From: an uncultured Lachnospiraceae bacterium
GTDB taxonomy: Bacteria; Bacillota; Clostridia; Lachnospirales; Lachnospiraceae
Direction of reading: 5' to 3'
DNA: 64,000 bases
Assembly: GCA_948794795.1 (NCBI GenBank)
Contig: CAQGLR010000002.1
Location: 164,967-228,966 of the forward strand
Shown here: positions 8,976 to 16,636 of the stretch, one piece after another
How positions within the stretch are numbered: the first letter of the stretch is position 1
Layout of the letters: every line of letters begins with the position of its first letter
Made by a program: the position numbers and the translations under genes
The notes under the pieces: model-generated
Databases searched by the model: none
What the model was told of the DNA's origin: nothing
The model's input: the letters and a program-made list of their open reading frames with translations, nothing else

Positions 8976-9036
8976 AAAACTGCCATCACTATTTGTGGTA
9001 GTGACGGATATTTCTTTTCCTTAAAGATTGTATAAC
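8976..9036 (-). ncRNA. Structured 3' region of the toxin mRNA
   Basis: Read on the minus strand, a stem GTCACTA/TAGTGAT is followed by the self-complementary CAGTTTTTAAAAACTG. This is where antisense antitoxin RNAs pair in type I loci. No antitoxin promoter could be fixed by eye. Confidence 0.4.
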
Positions 9037-9040
9037 ACAA

Positions 9041-9100
9041 TCATATAAGAGCAACAATAAATATTCCAATCTGGATTAAATCCTGATATGTAATATACAT
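9041..9100 (-). pseudogene. Putative holin-like type I toxin peptide, probably nonsense-truncated
   Basis: A 19-codon frame encodes MYITYQDLIQIGIFIVALI then TGA. It has an excellent AAGGAGGG site 9 nt upstream. The pattern (short polar start, DLIQ, one membrane helix ending IVALI) matches the putative holin-like toxin family, whose members usually continue with glycine and a lysine-rich tail. Here the codon where glycine is expected is TGA, and beyond it the frame continues as LCYTIFKEKK before further coding without the usual stop. I therefore read it as a toxin gene inactivated by a GGA-to-TGA change; a functional 19-residue peptide is possible. Flanking structures (a hairpin over the ribosome binding site, 3' stems, a terminator) fit a type I toxin-antitoxin locus. 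Confidence 0.6.
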
Positions 9101-9107
9101 TATTACT

Positions 9108-9165
9108 ACCCTCCTTTCCTTATGGTCTGGAGGGCTTTTAATACCCTCCGGTAATTACCGGAGGG
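9108..9165 (-). promoter_or_regulatory. 5' leader hairpins of the toxin mRNA, one occluding the ribosome binding site
   Basis: GCCCTCC (9129-9135 read on minus) can pair with GGAGGGT (9108-9114), hiding the Shine-Dalgarno. Just upstream is a perfect 22-bp palindrome (9144-9165) built from CCCTCCGGTAA and its complement. Sequestration of the ribosome binding site is typical of type I toxin messages. Confidence 0.55.
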
Positions 9166-9203
9166 GTAAAGCCGCCTTTGGCTCTATGGTTTCCCATATT
9201 GAC

Positions 9204-9232
9204 AATATATTATATTTTTTATTATCTGGCAA
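9204..9232 (-). promoter_or_regulatory. Candidate promoter of the toxin locus
   Basis: On the minus strand: TTGCCA (9227-9232), a 17-bp spacer and TATATT (9204-9209). It would start transcription near 9197 and give a message of about 270 nt ending at the terminator near 8919. Confidence 0.45.
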
Positions 9233-9321
9233 TGTTATCTGGTTAACATCCAAATGCACCTCTATTTGTTCTTTTATAAAATTATATTTTTTATTCTTTA
9301 GAAAAATAATGTATATCTGGA

Positions 9322-9993
9322 CTACAAATTCCATATGTCCAGCCTGTTTAATATCCCATCTACATCTATGTTTTGGTGTGTACTGTAAATACGGCAGATT
9401 TTTTCTGTAAGTTCTTCTTGTATGCCATTTTTCTTTGCTATTACAGATATTTCTTTACCTGACTCCATATCCTTTATTACCTTCTTCACAATATTATACA
9501 TATCTTTCTGGGAGGTTTCTGCTTTCTGTTCTGTATCTTTATGCAGGCAGTTAATTTTTTCAACAGAAAATGTATGTTCCTTTTCATCTAAAGTAATTAC
9601 TGCCATTGTAATTGCAAGGCGGAAGCGTCCTGGTCCACAGCTTCCTGGATTCAGATATAGTATATCTTTTAAATATTCTTCTTTGTATATATGTGAATGT
9701 CCATAAATTATTATATCAGTTTTAGAAATATCTGCCTTTATATGCTTCTTGTTATGAACCATATAAAAATTAAAACCGTACAATCCAAAATATAATTCTT
9801 CTGGAATATCTGTCCATTCTTTGTCGGTATTGCCTTTTACAACATAAACAGGAGCAACTTTCTTTAACTTCTGGATTATTTCCCGCTTACCAGTATCCCC
9901 TGCATGAAGTACCGCTTCACAAGTACCTGCATAATCAAGGACTTCTTTTCTTAACATGCCATGGGTATCCGAGATAACTGCTATTCTATGCAT
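9322..9993 (-). CDS. YfcE/MJ0936-type metallophosphodiesterase
   Basis: A 223-residue enzyme. The metal-binding motifs are ISDTHG (near the start), HAGDTG, KGNTD, VHNKKH and GHSH, followed by LNPGSCGPGR, all diagnostic of the YfcE phosphoesterase family. The last ~75 residues after the domain are an unusual charged extension with a predicted helical, HTH-like character (KEISVIAKKNGIQEELTEKICRIY). The start at 9993 is preceded by GGGG. It lies 15 bp after the GH53 gene on the same strand and may be cotranscribed, without an obvious functional link. Confidence 0.8.
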   Translation of the reverse strand: MHRIAVISDTHGMLRKEVLDYAGTCEAVLHAGDTGKREIIQKLKKVAPVYVVKGNTDKEWTDIPEELYFGLYGFNFYMVHNKKHIKADISKTDIIIYGHSHIYKEEYLKDILYLNPGSCGPGRFRLAITMAVITLDEKEHTFSVEKINCLHKDTEQKAETSQKDMYNIVKKVIKDMESGKEISVIAKKNGIQEELTEKICRIYSTHQNIDVDGILNRLDIWNL

Positions 9994-10008
9994 AAAATAC
10001 CCCATTTT

Positions 10009-13000
10009 TTATTTTACAGTTATATTTTTATTGATTGTCTTGGTCTTTCCACCAGCAAGCTTTATTTTTACAGTTATTTTAACCTTTCCTTTACCTTTTG
10101 CCTGTATTGTGCCATCCTTTGATACTTTTGCTACACTATTTCCAGAAGATTTATATGTTACCACTGCTGCCTGTGTTGCATAAGATACGTTATCTTTAAG
10201 GTTCTGTTTTATTGCAAGGCCAGATGGAAGGGCAATATTTATTTTTATTTTACCACCCTGTTTTACAGTAGTCTTATTAAATGATACCTTTGTTTTATCA
10301 AGTAATGTAACAACATTTTTACCAGACAACTCTTTATTTGTAACTACATAATCATTACTTCCATAACCTTCAATACCTGCAGTGCCATCAGCAAGGACTT
10401 TTCTTTTACTGTTTGGAATCTCTTCAAGTTTTCCTGTATTCTTATTATAACAGTATACATATACATTACTGCCAGCTTTGATTGATGAAGGCAGGACGGC
10501 AGTTGTAACCTTAACACCAGCTTTTACACCATTTGTGTCTATTGATACAGTGTATGAATTTTCTGTCTTTACGCCATTAGATGACAAAATATTTTTAATA
10601 TTTTTTTTCTGGCTGCTGTCCATATCAGAAATCTTCTTTGACTTAACTGTTACATTAATACCATTTCCCATTTTCTTAAGTTCACTTTGTGGGATTGTTA
10701 AAGTATAAGATTCCTGTGGATTACTATTTACTAATTTTACAACAAGTTTCCTGTCACTTTCCATTGCACTTGTAATGCTGTCTTGTGTAATTATAATATT
10801 ATCAACAGATACACCTTCCATATATGGCACTTCTGCTTTTATAACCATTTTACGTTCATTATTTCCTTTCACTGCATCAACAGAAGGTTTTTCTATACAA
10901 AGTGCAACATTATTGATATTACTATTTTTTACAGCTTCTAAATAACTTGCAGGTATTGTTATCCTGGCAGGGCTTACATCTGCTGTTCCCTGTATACCTG
11001 TATAAATAACTGCATCTGCACTAACTATAGTGCCATCTGCAGAAGAAGCAATATTGGTAACTAGCGCTGTATTAGCATCACTGTTCTTTAAAGTCTCTTT
11101 AATATTCTGTGTACCGTCTGGATTTACAGTTTTTTCAGTAACAGTAGTTGTATTTTCCTCTGTTTTTGTTGTTATTTCTGTAACAGCACCTGTAGTTTCA
11201 TCTGTAACAGTATCAATAATAACTCCTGGTGTCTGTCCTGGTGTTACTGTTGCAGATGGTATTTGTGTATTGCCTGGAGCTGCTGTCTGCTGTGGGACTG
11301 GTGTTACTGTTGGTGCTGTTGTTGCCTGGGGAGTTTCTGTCACTGTTGGAACTGGTGTTGTTACTGGTGCTGGCACATAACCAGGGTTCCATATACCACC
11401 AGGGTTTTTGGTTGGTACAGGTTCTGGTGTAATTCCTGGTTCTGGTTTATTACCTTGTTCTTCTTCCCACTTTGCATATAATACAATATCACCTGTTGTC
11501 CCTATAGCAATAGAAGAAACCTGCTCTGTAAAACCACTGTCTTTAAACCAGCCTTTAAAAATATATCCTGGTTTAGATGGGTCTTTAAAAGTAATTGCTT
11601 GTGCATCATTATAAAATGCAGGGTTTTCACTGTGGTTAGTCCCGCCATTAAGATTATAAGTTATAGAATAATCAACAAGGCCAGCAGAACGGTACAGATA
11701 AACATCATCTATAGTTCCCCAGGCTCCTCCTGGAGCTTTAACAGCGATTGTAACAACAAGGGTATCACCAGCCTTTGCTTCTACTACCTCTGTTTTAGGC
11801 TGCTGCCATATCATCCAGCCTTGTAACTTTGCATCTGCATTTTTAGAATCACCACTATTACTATTTGCTAATGTAATTGTTATTTCTTCTGAATCCTGCC
11901 CTTCACCACCCTGTATATACATATATGCATTATATTTACCATCTTTTTCTACCATAACACTTTGTGAAATTGTAAAATCTACAGCTGTACCATGCCAGAA
12001 AGATAATGCCTGTTTTCCACTTCTTACATCTTTCTTTAAGTCAGCATCCTTATCCTTTATTCCATCCCCGGCAATATTCCATGAATTTGCCCATTCGTTG
12101 TAATTATCCTCAAAACCACCATTGGAGAGCAGGTTCACAGGTAATACTACAACTGTACATACAACTTTCAAGGTTAAAGTTACATTATCATCACCTGTAT
12201 AACTTACTGTACCATTTACTTTGTATGTACCTTCTGCACTAATTAAACCAATATCATCCTGGTTCCACTGAACTGGCAGTTCATCACTATCCCCATCATT
12301 ATAAAGAATACTTACTTTTTCTGGAAGTGAAGGTTTATCACCATATGCAACTTCTACAACATCAGGATTAACTACTGAATCAAGGCGTTTAACTGCTACC
12401 GCACCTGTATCAACATATTTAAAAACATTTAAAGATGCAAGTGGTTTACCAGAAAAATCAAATAGTGCCTGGTTATCTACAGCAGAACCACCGAACCATT
12501 TTCCTGCATCATCTGGGTCATACTCTCCTGCATAACTTGAAGCCCATCCAGAACCATATTCTTCCCATGCCTTTTTATTAGCAGCAAGTACATCTGAAGC
12601 ATCTGCAGCATCATTATCATAAATCTTTACAGGAATCCACGCAGGTTCCCAGTACATTACACCAATACCAGCTTCACCAATCTTACTTACTGCTTCCATT
12701 ACACTGCGTATTTCATTTGCCTGTCCTTGTACTGTAAAAGGATAAGGCATACCTGTATCATTAGAACCTTCACGCACTGTATTATCATGTCCGTCCCCGT
12801 CTTCTAATGTAGTTGCCCATGATGTTTCTGCTACCATGACTTTTTTATTATATTTTGTTGCTATATCCCCTAAAACCCCAGTAAGGTTTTCTGTTGTACC
12901 ATGCCAAAAAGGATAATAAGATGAAGCAAAAATATCATAATCAACATTCATGTCACTTAAATTTTTGGCAATTCCTGCATAGTGTCCTGATTTTTCAGGA

Positions 13001-14400
13001 TTTGTAAAATGAAGCGCAACCATAATTTCTTTACCAGATGTACTTGCTACTTCACGTACTGCAGCACTGCCTGCATTAAAGATTTTTGCCATGTTATCCC
13101 ATTCAGTTTCACCACATATGCCGCCAGTAGTTTCATTTCCAACCTGTACCATGCCAACATCCACACCATTATTAATAAGTGTCTCCAGGCTTTCTTTTGT
13201 ATACTCTTTTACTGCTGTTTCTTTCTGTCCAACTGTATAGTTTTCCCATGCTTTTGGTGCTTTCTGCTTTGCAGGGTCTGCCCAGAAATCAGAATAGTGG
13301 AAATCAATAAGCACTTTCATACCAGCATCAGTTGCAAACTTGCCTATTACCTTTGCCTTTTCAAGGTCATTATTTCCACCGCCGTATCCATTTCCATCAC
13401 TGTTATATGGGTTATTCCATACACGGATACGTATATAATTAACACCTGCTTCTTTAAGCTGTTTGAAAAATGTTAAATCGTCAATTACATTGCCATCCCA
13501 GTCACGGAATACGGCACCACTATCTATCAGGCTTACATAAGAAGAAACGTCAACACCTTTAATAAAGTCCTTACTTAACCCATTTATTTTTTCTACATTA
13601 ATTTCTGCACCTTGTACAATAGATGCATCTGTTAAAGCAGCTTTTGCAGTATTTAATGAAGTATATGCATCTTTTAATTCCTGCAATGTTGCATCTGCTT
13701 TAGCAAGAATACCAGTTGCAGAAGTTAAAGCAGACTGTAAAGCTGCCCAGCTTTCTGTTGTATAATCACCTTCATTTAATGCACTAGTTTCATCTACAAG
13801 ATTCTGGAGGTTTTGTTTAGCTTCTTCCAGCTGTTCATCATCAAGACCATCTGCTGGTATAAATGAAACATCATCAACATTACCCCATCCACCTGCATTT
13901 ATTTCAACATAAAAACCTACTTCAACATCTGTCTTTTCTTCTGTTGTTTTAACTATATAAACAGACTCTTTCCAATTAACCCACCCAGAATCTGTCTGGA
14001 CATCATCACCTTTCTCACCATCAAAATAAGGATAAACACTCTCACCATCACCACCCATTGACCAAAGTGATAATTTATATGTGCCTGCTGGAAGTGAACT
14101 TATAGTCTGTGTACATTTATATGTACCAGCATCTTTATTCCAGAAATGGCCAGATTTTGTCCCTGTTTCACTATGATTAACACCTTCCTTATACTCTGCA
14201 TCCTCTGTATCAAAACCTTCTAATCCCTCAATCTTCCAATTATTTAGCCCATCTTCAAAATCTCCATTTAAGATGTAATCTGTTTCTGCTGCTTCCACAC
14301 TTATTGGCGGCAAAATACCAATATTACCCCACCCTGGCTGTGTAACTGCCATAGTTATACCAAGCAATATAGCAGTTGCCCGTTTCTTAAATTTCCTCAT
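10009..14400 (-). CDS. Secreted multidomain GH53 endo-beta-1,4-galactanase
   Basis: A 1463-residue extracellular enzyme that cleaves beta-1,4-galactan side chains of pectin. In order: a signal peptide (1-38, cleavage near VEAAE), a CBM61-like galactan-binding module (about 40-180), a FIVAR-like helical spacer (185-255), and the GH53 catalytic domain (270-650). The acid/base glutamate lies in QVGNET and the nucleophile in VAETSW. Next come an Ig-like domain, a second CBM61-like module (755-905), an InlB-type B repeat (910-985), a Pro/Thr-rich linker, about 300 unassigned residues and a C-terminal Big_2 domain. It has no LPXTG anchor. The start at 14400 follows GGAGG. Two LacI-type operator-like palindromes lie upstream, so galactose-responsive control is likely. 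Confidence 0.9.
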   Translation of the reverse strand: MRKFKKRATAILLGITMAVTQPGWGNIGILPPISVEAAETDYILNGDFEDGLNNWKIEGLEGFDTEDAEYKEGVNHSETGTKSGHFWNKDAGTYKCTQTISSLPAGTYKLSLWSMGGDGESVYPYFDGEKGDDVQTDSGWVNWKESVYIVKTTEEKTDVEVGFYVEINAGGWGNVDDVSFIPADGLDDEQLEEAKQNLQNLVDETSALNEGDYTTESWAALQSALTSATGILAKADATLQELKDAYTSLNTAKAALTDASIVQGAEINVEKINGLSKDFIKGVDVSSYVSLIDSGAVFRDWDGNVIDDLTFFKQLKEAGVNYIRIRVWNNPYNSDGNGYGGGNNDLEKAKVIGKFATDAGMKVLIDFHYSDFWADPAKQKAPKAWENYTVGQKETAVKEYTKESLETLINNGVDVGMVQVGNETTGGICGETEWDNMAKIFNAGSAAVREVASTSGKEIMVALHFTNPEKSGHYAGIAKNLSDMNVDYDIFASSYYPFWHGTTENLTGVLGDIATKYNKKVMVAETSWATTLEDGDGHDNTVREGSNDTGMPYPFTVQGQANEIRSVMEAVSKIGEAGIGVMYWEPAWIPVKIYDNDAADASDVLAANKKAWEEYGSGWASSYAGEYDPDDAGKWFGGSAVDNQALFDFSGKPLASLNVFKYVDTGAVAVKRLDSVVNPDVVEVAYGDKPSLPEKVSILYNDGDSDELPVQWNQDDIGLISAEGTYKVNGTVSYTGDDNVTLTLKVVCTVVVLPVNLLSNGGFEDNYNEWANSWNIAGDGIKDKDADLKKDVRSGKQALSFWHGTAVDFTISQSVMVEKDGKYNAYMYIQGGEGQDSEEITITLANSNSGDSKNADAKLQGWMIWQQPKTEVVEAKAGDTLVVTIAVKAPGGAWGTIDDVYLYRSAGLVDYSITYNLNGGTNHSENPAFYNDAQAITFKDPSKPGYIFKGWFKDSGFTEQVSSIAIGTTGDIVLYAKWEEEQGNKPEPGITPEPVPTKNPGGIWNPGYVPAPVTTPVPTVTETPQATTAPTVTPVPQQTAAPGNTQIPSATVTPGQTPGVIIDTVTDETTGAVTEITTKTEENTTTVTEKTVNPDGTQNIKETLKNSDANTALVTNIASSADGTIVSADAVIYTGIQGTADVSPARITIPASYLEAVKNSNINNVALCIEKPSVDAVKGNNERKMVIKAEVPYMEGVSVDNIIITQDSITSAMESDRKLVVKLVNSNPQESYTLTIPQSELKKMGNGINVTVKSKKISDMDSSQKKNIKNILSSNGVKTENSYTVSIDTNGVKAGVKVTTAVLPSSIKAGSNVYVYCYNKNTGKLEEIPNSKRKVLADGTAGIEGYGSNDYVVTNKELSGKNVVTLLDKTKVSFNKTTVKQGGKIKINIALPSGLAIKQNLKDNVSYATQAAVVTYKSSGNSVAKVSKDGTIQAKGKGKVKITVKIKLAGGKTKTINKNITVK

Positions 14401-14434
14401 GCATAATACCTCCATTTTCTTAATTTTACCAACA

Positions 14435-14440
14435 ACTATA
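14435..14440 (-). promoter_or_regulatory. Candidate -10 element of the GH53 promoter
   Basis: TATAGT on the minus strand, 35 bp before the start codon. The best -35 (TTGCTT, 14456-14461) is only 15 bp away, so the promoter may need activation or be weak. Confidence 0.3.
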
Positions 14441-14465
14441 AACATGGTTACTAATAAGCAAGAAC

Positions 14466-14498
14466 TCTGCGCAACCCTTTTAAAATCTGTTGCGCAAC
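14466..14498. promoter_or_regulatory. Two LacI-type operator-like palindromes upstream of GH53
   Basis: The perfect 10-bp palindrome GTTGCGCAAC with a central CG (14489-14498) is repeated imperfectly at 14466-14475, one side conserved as TGCGCAAC. CG-centred dyads in pairs about two helical turns apart (23 bp) are typical LacI/GalR-family sites. No such regulator is in the window. Confidence 0.55.
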
Positions 14499-14500
14499 CG

Positions 14501-14593
14501 TTTGTCCTAATATGAGTATACCATGCTGTAATTTATGTTGCTATTATTCAATTTAACAAAATATACAGTATTATTTTATGCAATTTTCACAAA
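14501..14593. other. Spacer between GH53 operators and the P-loop gene
   Basis: About 90 bp of AT-rich DNA with no visible gene or clear terminator. It probably carries the 3' untranslated part of the P-loop transcript. Confidence 0.3.
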
Positions 14594-15094
14594 TCAAATG
14601 CTTGATAAATACATCCAGAAAATGCCATTTGTTCTATTATCTTTTGAGTTTCCCCATTTTTTTAATACACAAGTTATGTGGCTCTGGCAATTCCAAAGTT
14701 TTACTACCAGAAAGCCATGTTGCAAACATGGCTTTGCCCACTTGCGTTTGAATGGGATATTCCTGCTAATACTTAAAACCAGATGTTTTGATTTATTAAT
14801 AAGTTTTTCTGGAATACTATACTGTTTTAATAAAAGTTCATCAACAAAAACAACCATTCTTTCCATTAAATTTTTTTCATTAAATATGGCATTTATATTT
14901 TCACCAGTTGCAGTAATTACAGGCAATTCACATTCTGTTTTTACAAATGCCATTTCATCTGCAAGAACATAATTATAAAACCACGTTTTGCCAATACCGC
15001 TTAATCCTGTTATTATGCTATATTTTGATATAAGCTTAAATTCTGCCTGTCTTCCAGTATCATTTTCAGTAAACTTAAGGATAATCTCATTCAT
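14594..15094 (-). pseudogene. P-loop protein, DUF4869 partner, 3' end replaced by repeat sequence
   Basis: The first ~115 residues are a small P-loop ATPase-like domain: Walker A GLSGIGKT near residue 30 and a Walker B-like MVVFVDE near residue 90, followed by LVLSISR. From about residue 115 (IPFKRKW...) to the stop, the frame runs through half of the interspersed hairpin element (14643-14758), so the last ~50 residues are repeat-derived and end in the element terminus. I infer a natural C-terminus was lost by insertion and deletion. It overlaps the DUF4869 gene by 8 bp, showing translational coupling. The function is unknown; a truncated but expressed protein is possible. Confidence 0.55.
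14643..14758. repeat. Half copy of the ~245-bp hairpin element inside the P-loop gene
   Basis: Starts with the family terminus (TTTGAGTTTCCCCATTTTTT, 14643-) and continues through CTCTGGCAATTCCAAA to the TTGCGyTTGrATGGGAT stretch, where similarity to the full copy at 24847 stops. It carries a private hairpin (AAAGCCATGTT/AACATGGCTTT). The other half and terminus are missing. Confidence 0.75.
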
Positions 15095-15503
15095 ATTCTT
15101 TCATCCTTTCCCTGATAACCTCACAATAAGCACAATAAGCATCCTCATATTCTTCAATAGTAACTTTCGTACCTTTCACATAAAGCACATCTTCGCAATC
15201 ATCTGGAATATCCATAAAATGCCTGAGAAGTATTTTTATATCTTGTTTCCGTGCTATTTCTGCAAGATTATGGCAGCAGTTATCACCCATTGTACTCCCA
15301 TACCAGAATTTATCTGGCATTTCATAAATACAAATTAGTGTCTTCACTCCTCCTGATAAATGAAAAGGAGTTATTGCCCTCCCTTCATTATTCATTATAA
15401 ATTCATCTTGTATAACCTTAGCATCATCTATATCTAAAATCATTTTTCTTACAAATTCATCATTTAACCACTTTGGTTCTCTTTTAAAATCAAAATATTT
15501 CAT
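15087..15503 (-). CDS. DUF4869-type protein of unknown function
   Basis: A 138-residue acidic protein with no signal peptide or membrane segment. The opening MKYFDFKREPKWLNDEFVRKMI and the region FWYGSTMGDNCCHNLAEIAR match my memory of DUF4869 proteins. Its last codons overlap the P-loop gene by 8 bp, so the two act together. Several small acidic and cysteine-containing motifs are visible but no catalytic signature. It lies downstream of McrBC on the same strand with a 59-bp gap. Membership in a defence cluster is possible but unproven. Confidence 0.6.
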   Translation of the reverse strand: MKYFDFKREPKWLNDEFVRKMILDIDDAKVIQDEFIMNNEGRAITPFHLSGGVKTLICIYEMPDKFWYGSTMGDNCCHNLAEIARKQDIKILLRHFMDIPDDCEDVLYVKGTKVTIEEYEDAYCAYCEVIRERMKEYE

Positions 15504-15562
15504 AGATTAATAATTACATTATCCAAATCCGCTGTCCCATCATCAAAATAAATGTCTAACAC

Positions 15563-16636
15563 CTAATCTCCTCCTAATTTATAAAAATGATTATATACAA
15601 TTTTATCAAGCTGTTTTCTGATTTCTGAAAAATCTTTATTTAAATCAAGTGTCTTAATGCTTATTTTATTGCCACTCATCTGGTATGTATTATCTGGCTG
15701 TATTTCTTCATCCGTCCTGGCATATAATAACATACCAGAAACAACATGAGGAATATTGCCAAAAGCATAATCTTTATTCTTTACATATGTAAAAATCTGA
15801 TAAATATTATTTGATTTTTGTGATATTACATTAAAATGTTCTTGCATTGTATGTGAATAAAATTTTGCATCTATAATAAGAACTACATCGCCCTTTTTAT
15901 TTTGTAAAGTTATATCAGTATGCATTTCTGGCAATAATCCATTATTACCATCATCAATTACCCATGGAATTTTTGCAGCACTAGCATTTATTCCAGGATG
16001 TTCTCTTCTATAATAACCAAGTATAAATTTTTCGTAAAGTTTATTTATATGCTTTCCATCAAAAAAATTTGCTAATTTATAATTGCCATCATCCGTTGTC
16101 ATAAGCATATCCTCTGCTATTAACTGGCAAATTGTAATTAAGAACTTATATGAATAATTATTCCTTTCAAAATGAATATGGGACCAGTTTATTTTTTTTA
16201 GTTCAATTCCGCTTACACCAGAAAAATACAACAATTCTTTTTTTAACTTATCTTTGTATTTATTAGCTACATCAGTATGACGAAGTAATAATAACATAGC
16301 TGACTTAATAATTCTGTTAAAAATATTATCAGCTGACAGCTCATCAAATCTGCATGATATTATATTTTTTCTTATAATCTTGTTTTGCATTGTACCAGAT
16401 ATATCAATTCTGCCACGTATTTTATAAATATTTTCTGTCTTATTTACATATTCCTGGTATAACCCTCTTTTTATCTGGTAACTTAATTCATTAGATAATA
16501 TTGCTGCAAACAGGTTTTGTATGTTATCAAATGCTTCTGTTCCAGACAGAATATCTTCAAATCTTTCAACCTTCTGGAAAGCATATGCCAACATATAATA
16601 TATGTTTTTAATTAATATATTTTTATTTTTTGTCAT
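15563..16636 (-). CDS. mcrC: McrC-like nuclease subunit of a type IV restriction system
   Basis: A 357-residue protein. The N-terminal half has the LLAYAFQKVE...FDNIQNLFAAILS pattern of McrBC subunit C. The C-terminal half holds the PD-(D/E)XK nuclease core, seen as MHTDITLQ then VVLIIDAKFY. McrC binds the McrB ring, stimulates its GTP hydrolysis and cuts DNA carrying modified cytosines. The start at 16636 overlaps the mcrB stop as ATGA, so the two are coupled; a longer frame from 16666 would run inside mcrB. Confidence 0.88.
   Translation of the reverse strand: MTKNKNILIKNIYYMLAYAFQKVERFEDILSGTEAFDNIQNLFAAILSNELSYQIKRGLYQEYVNKTENIYKIRGRIDISGTMQNKIIRKNIISCRFDELSADNIFNRIIKSAMLLLLRHTDVANKYKDKLKKELLYFSGVSGIELKKINWSHIHFERNNYSYKFLITICQLIAEDMLMTTDDGNYKLANFFDGKHINKLYEKFILGYYRREHPGINASAAKIPWVIDDGNNGLLPEMHTDITLQNKKGDVVLIIDAKFYSHTMQEHFNVISQKSNNIYQIFTYVKNKDYAFGNIPHVVSGMLLYARTDEEIQPDNTYQMSGNKISIKTLDLNKDFSEIRKQLDKIVYNHFYKLGGD

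Noticed and set aside
9186..9410. A 74-codon plus-strand frame next to the toxin locus
   Set aside because: No ribosome binding site, overlaps the phosphodiesterase gene and the toxin promoter, and shows no recognisable features.
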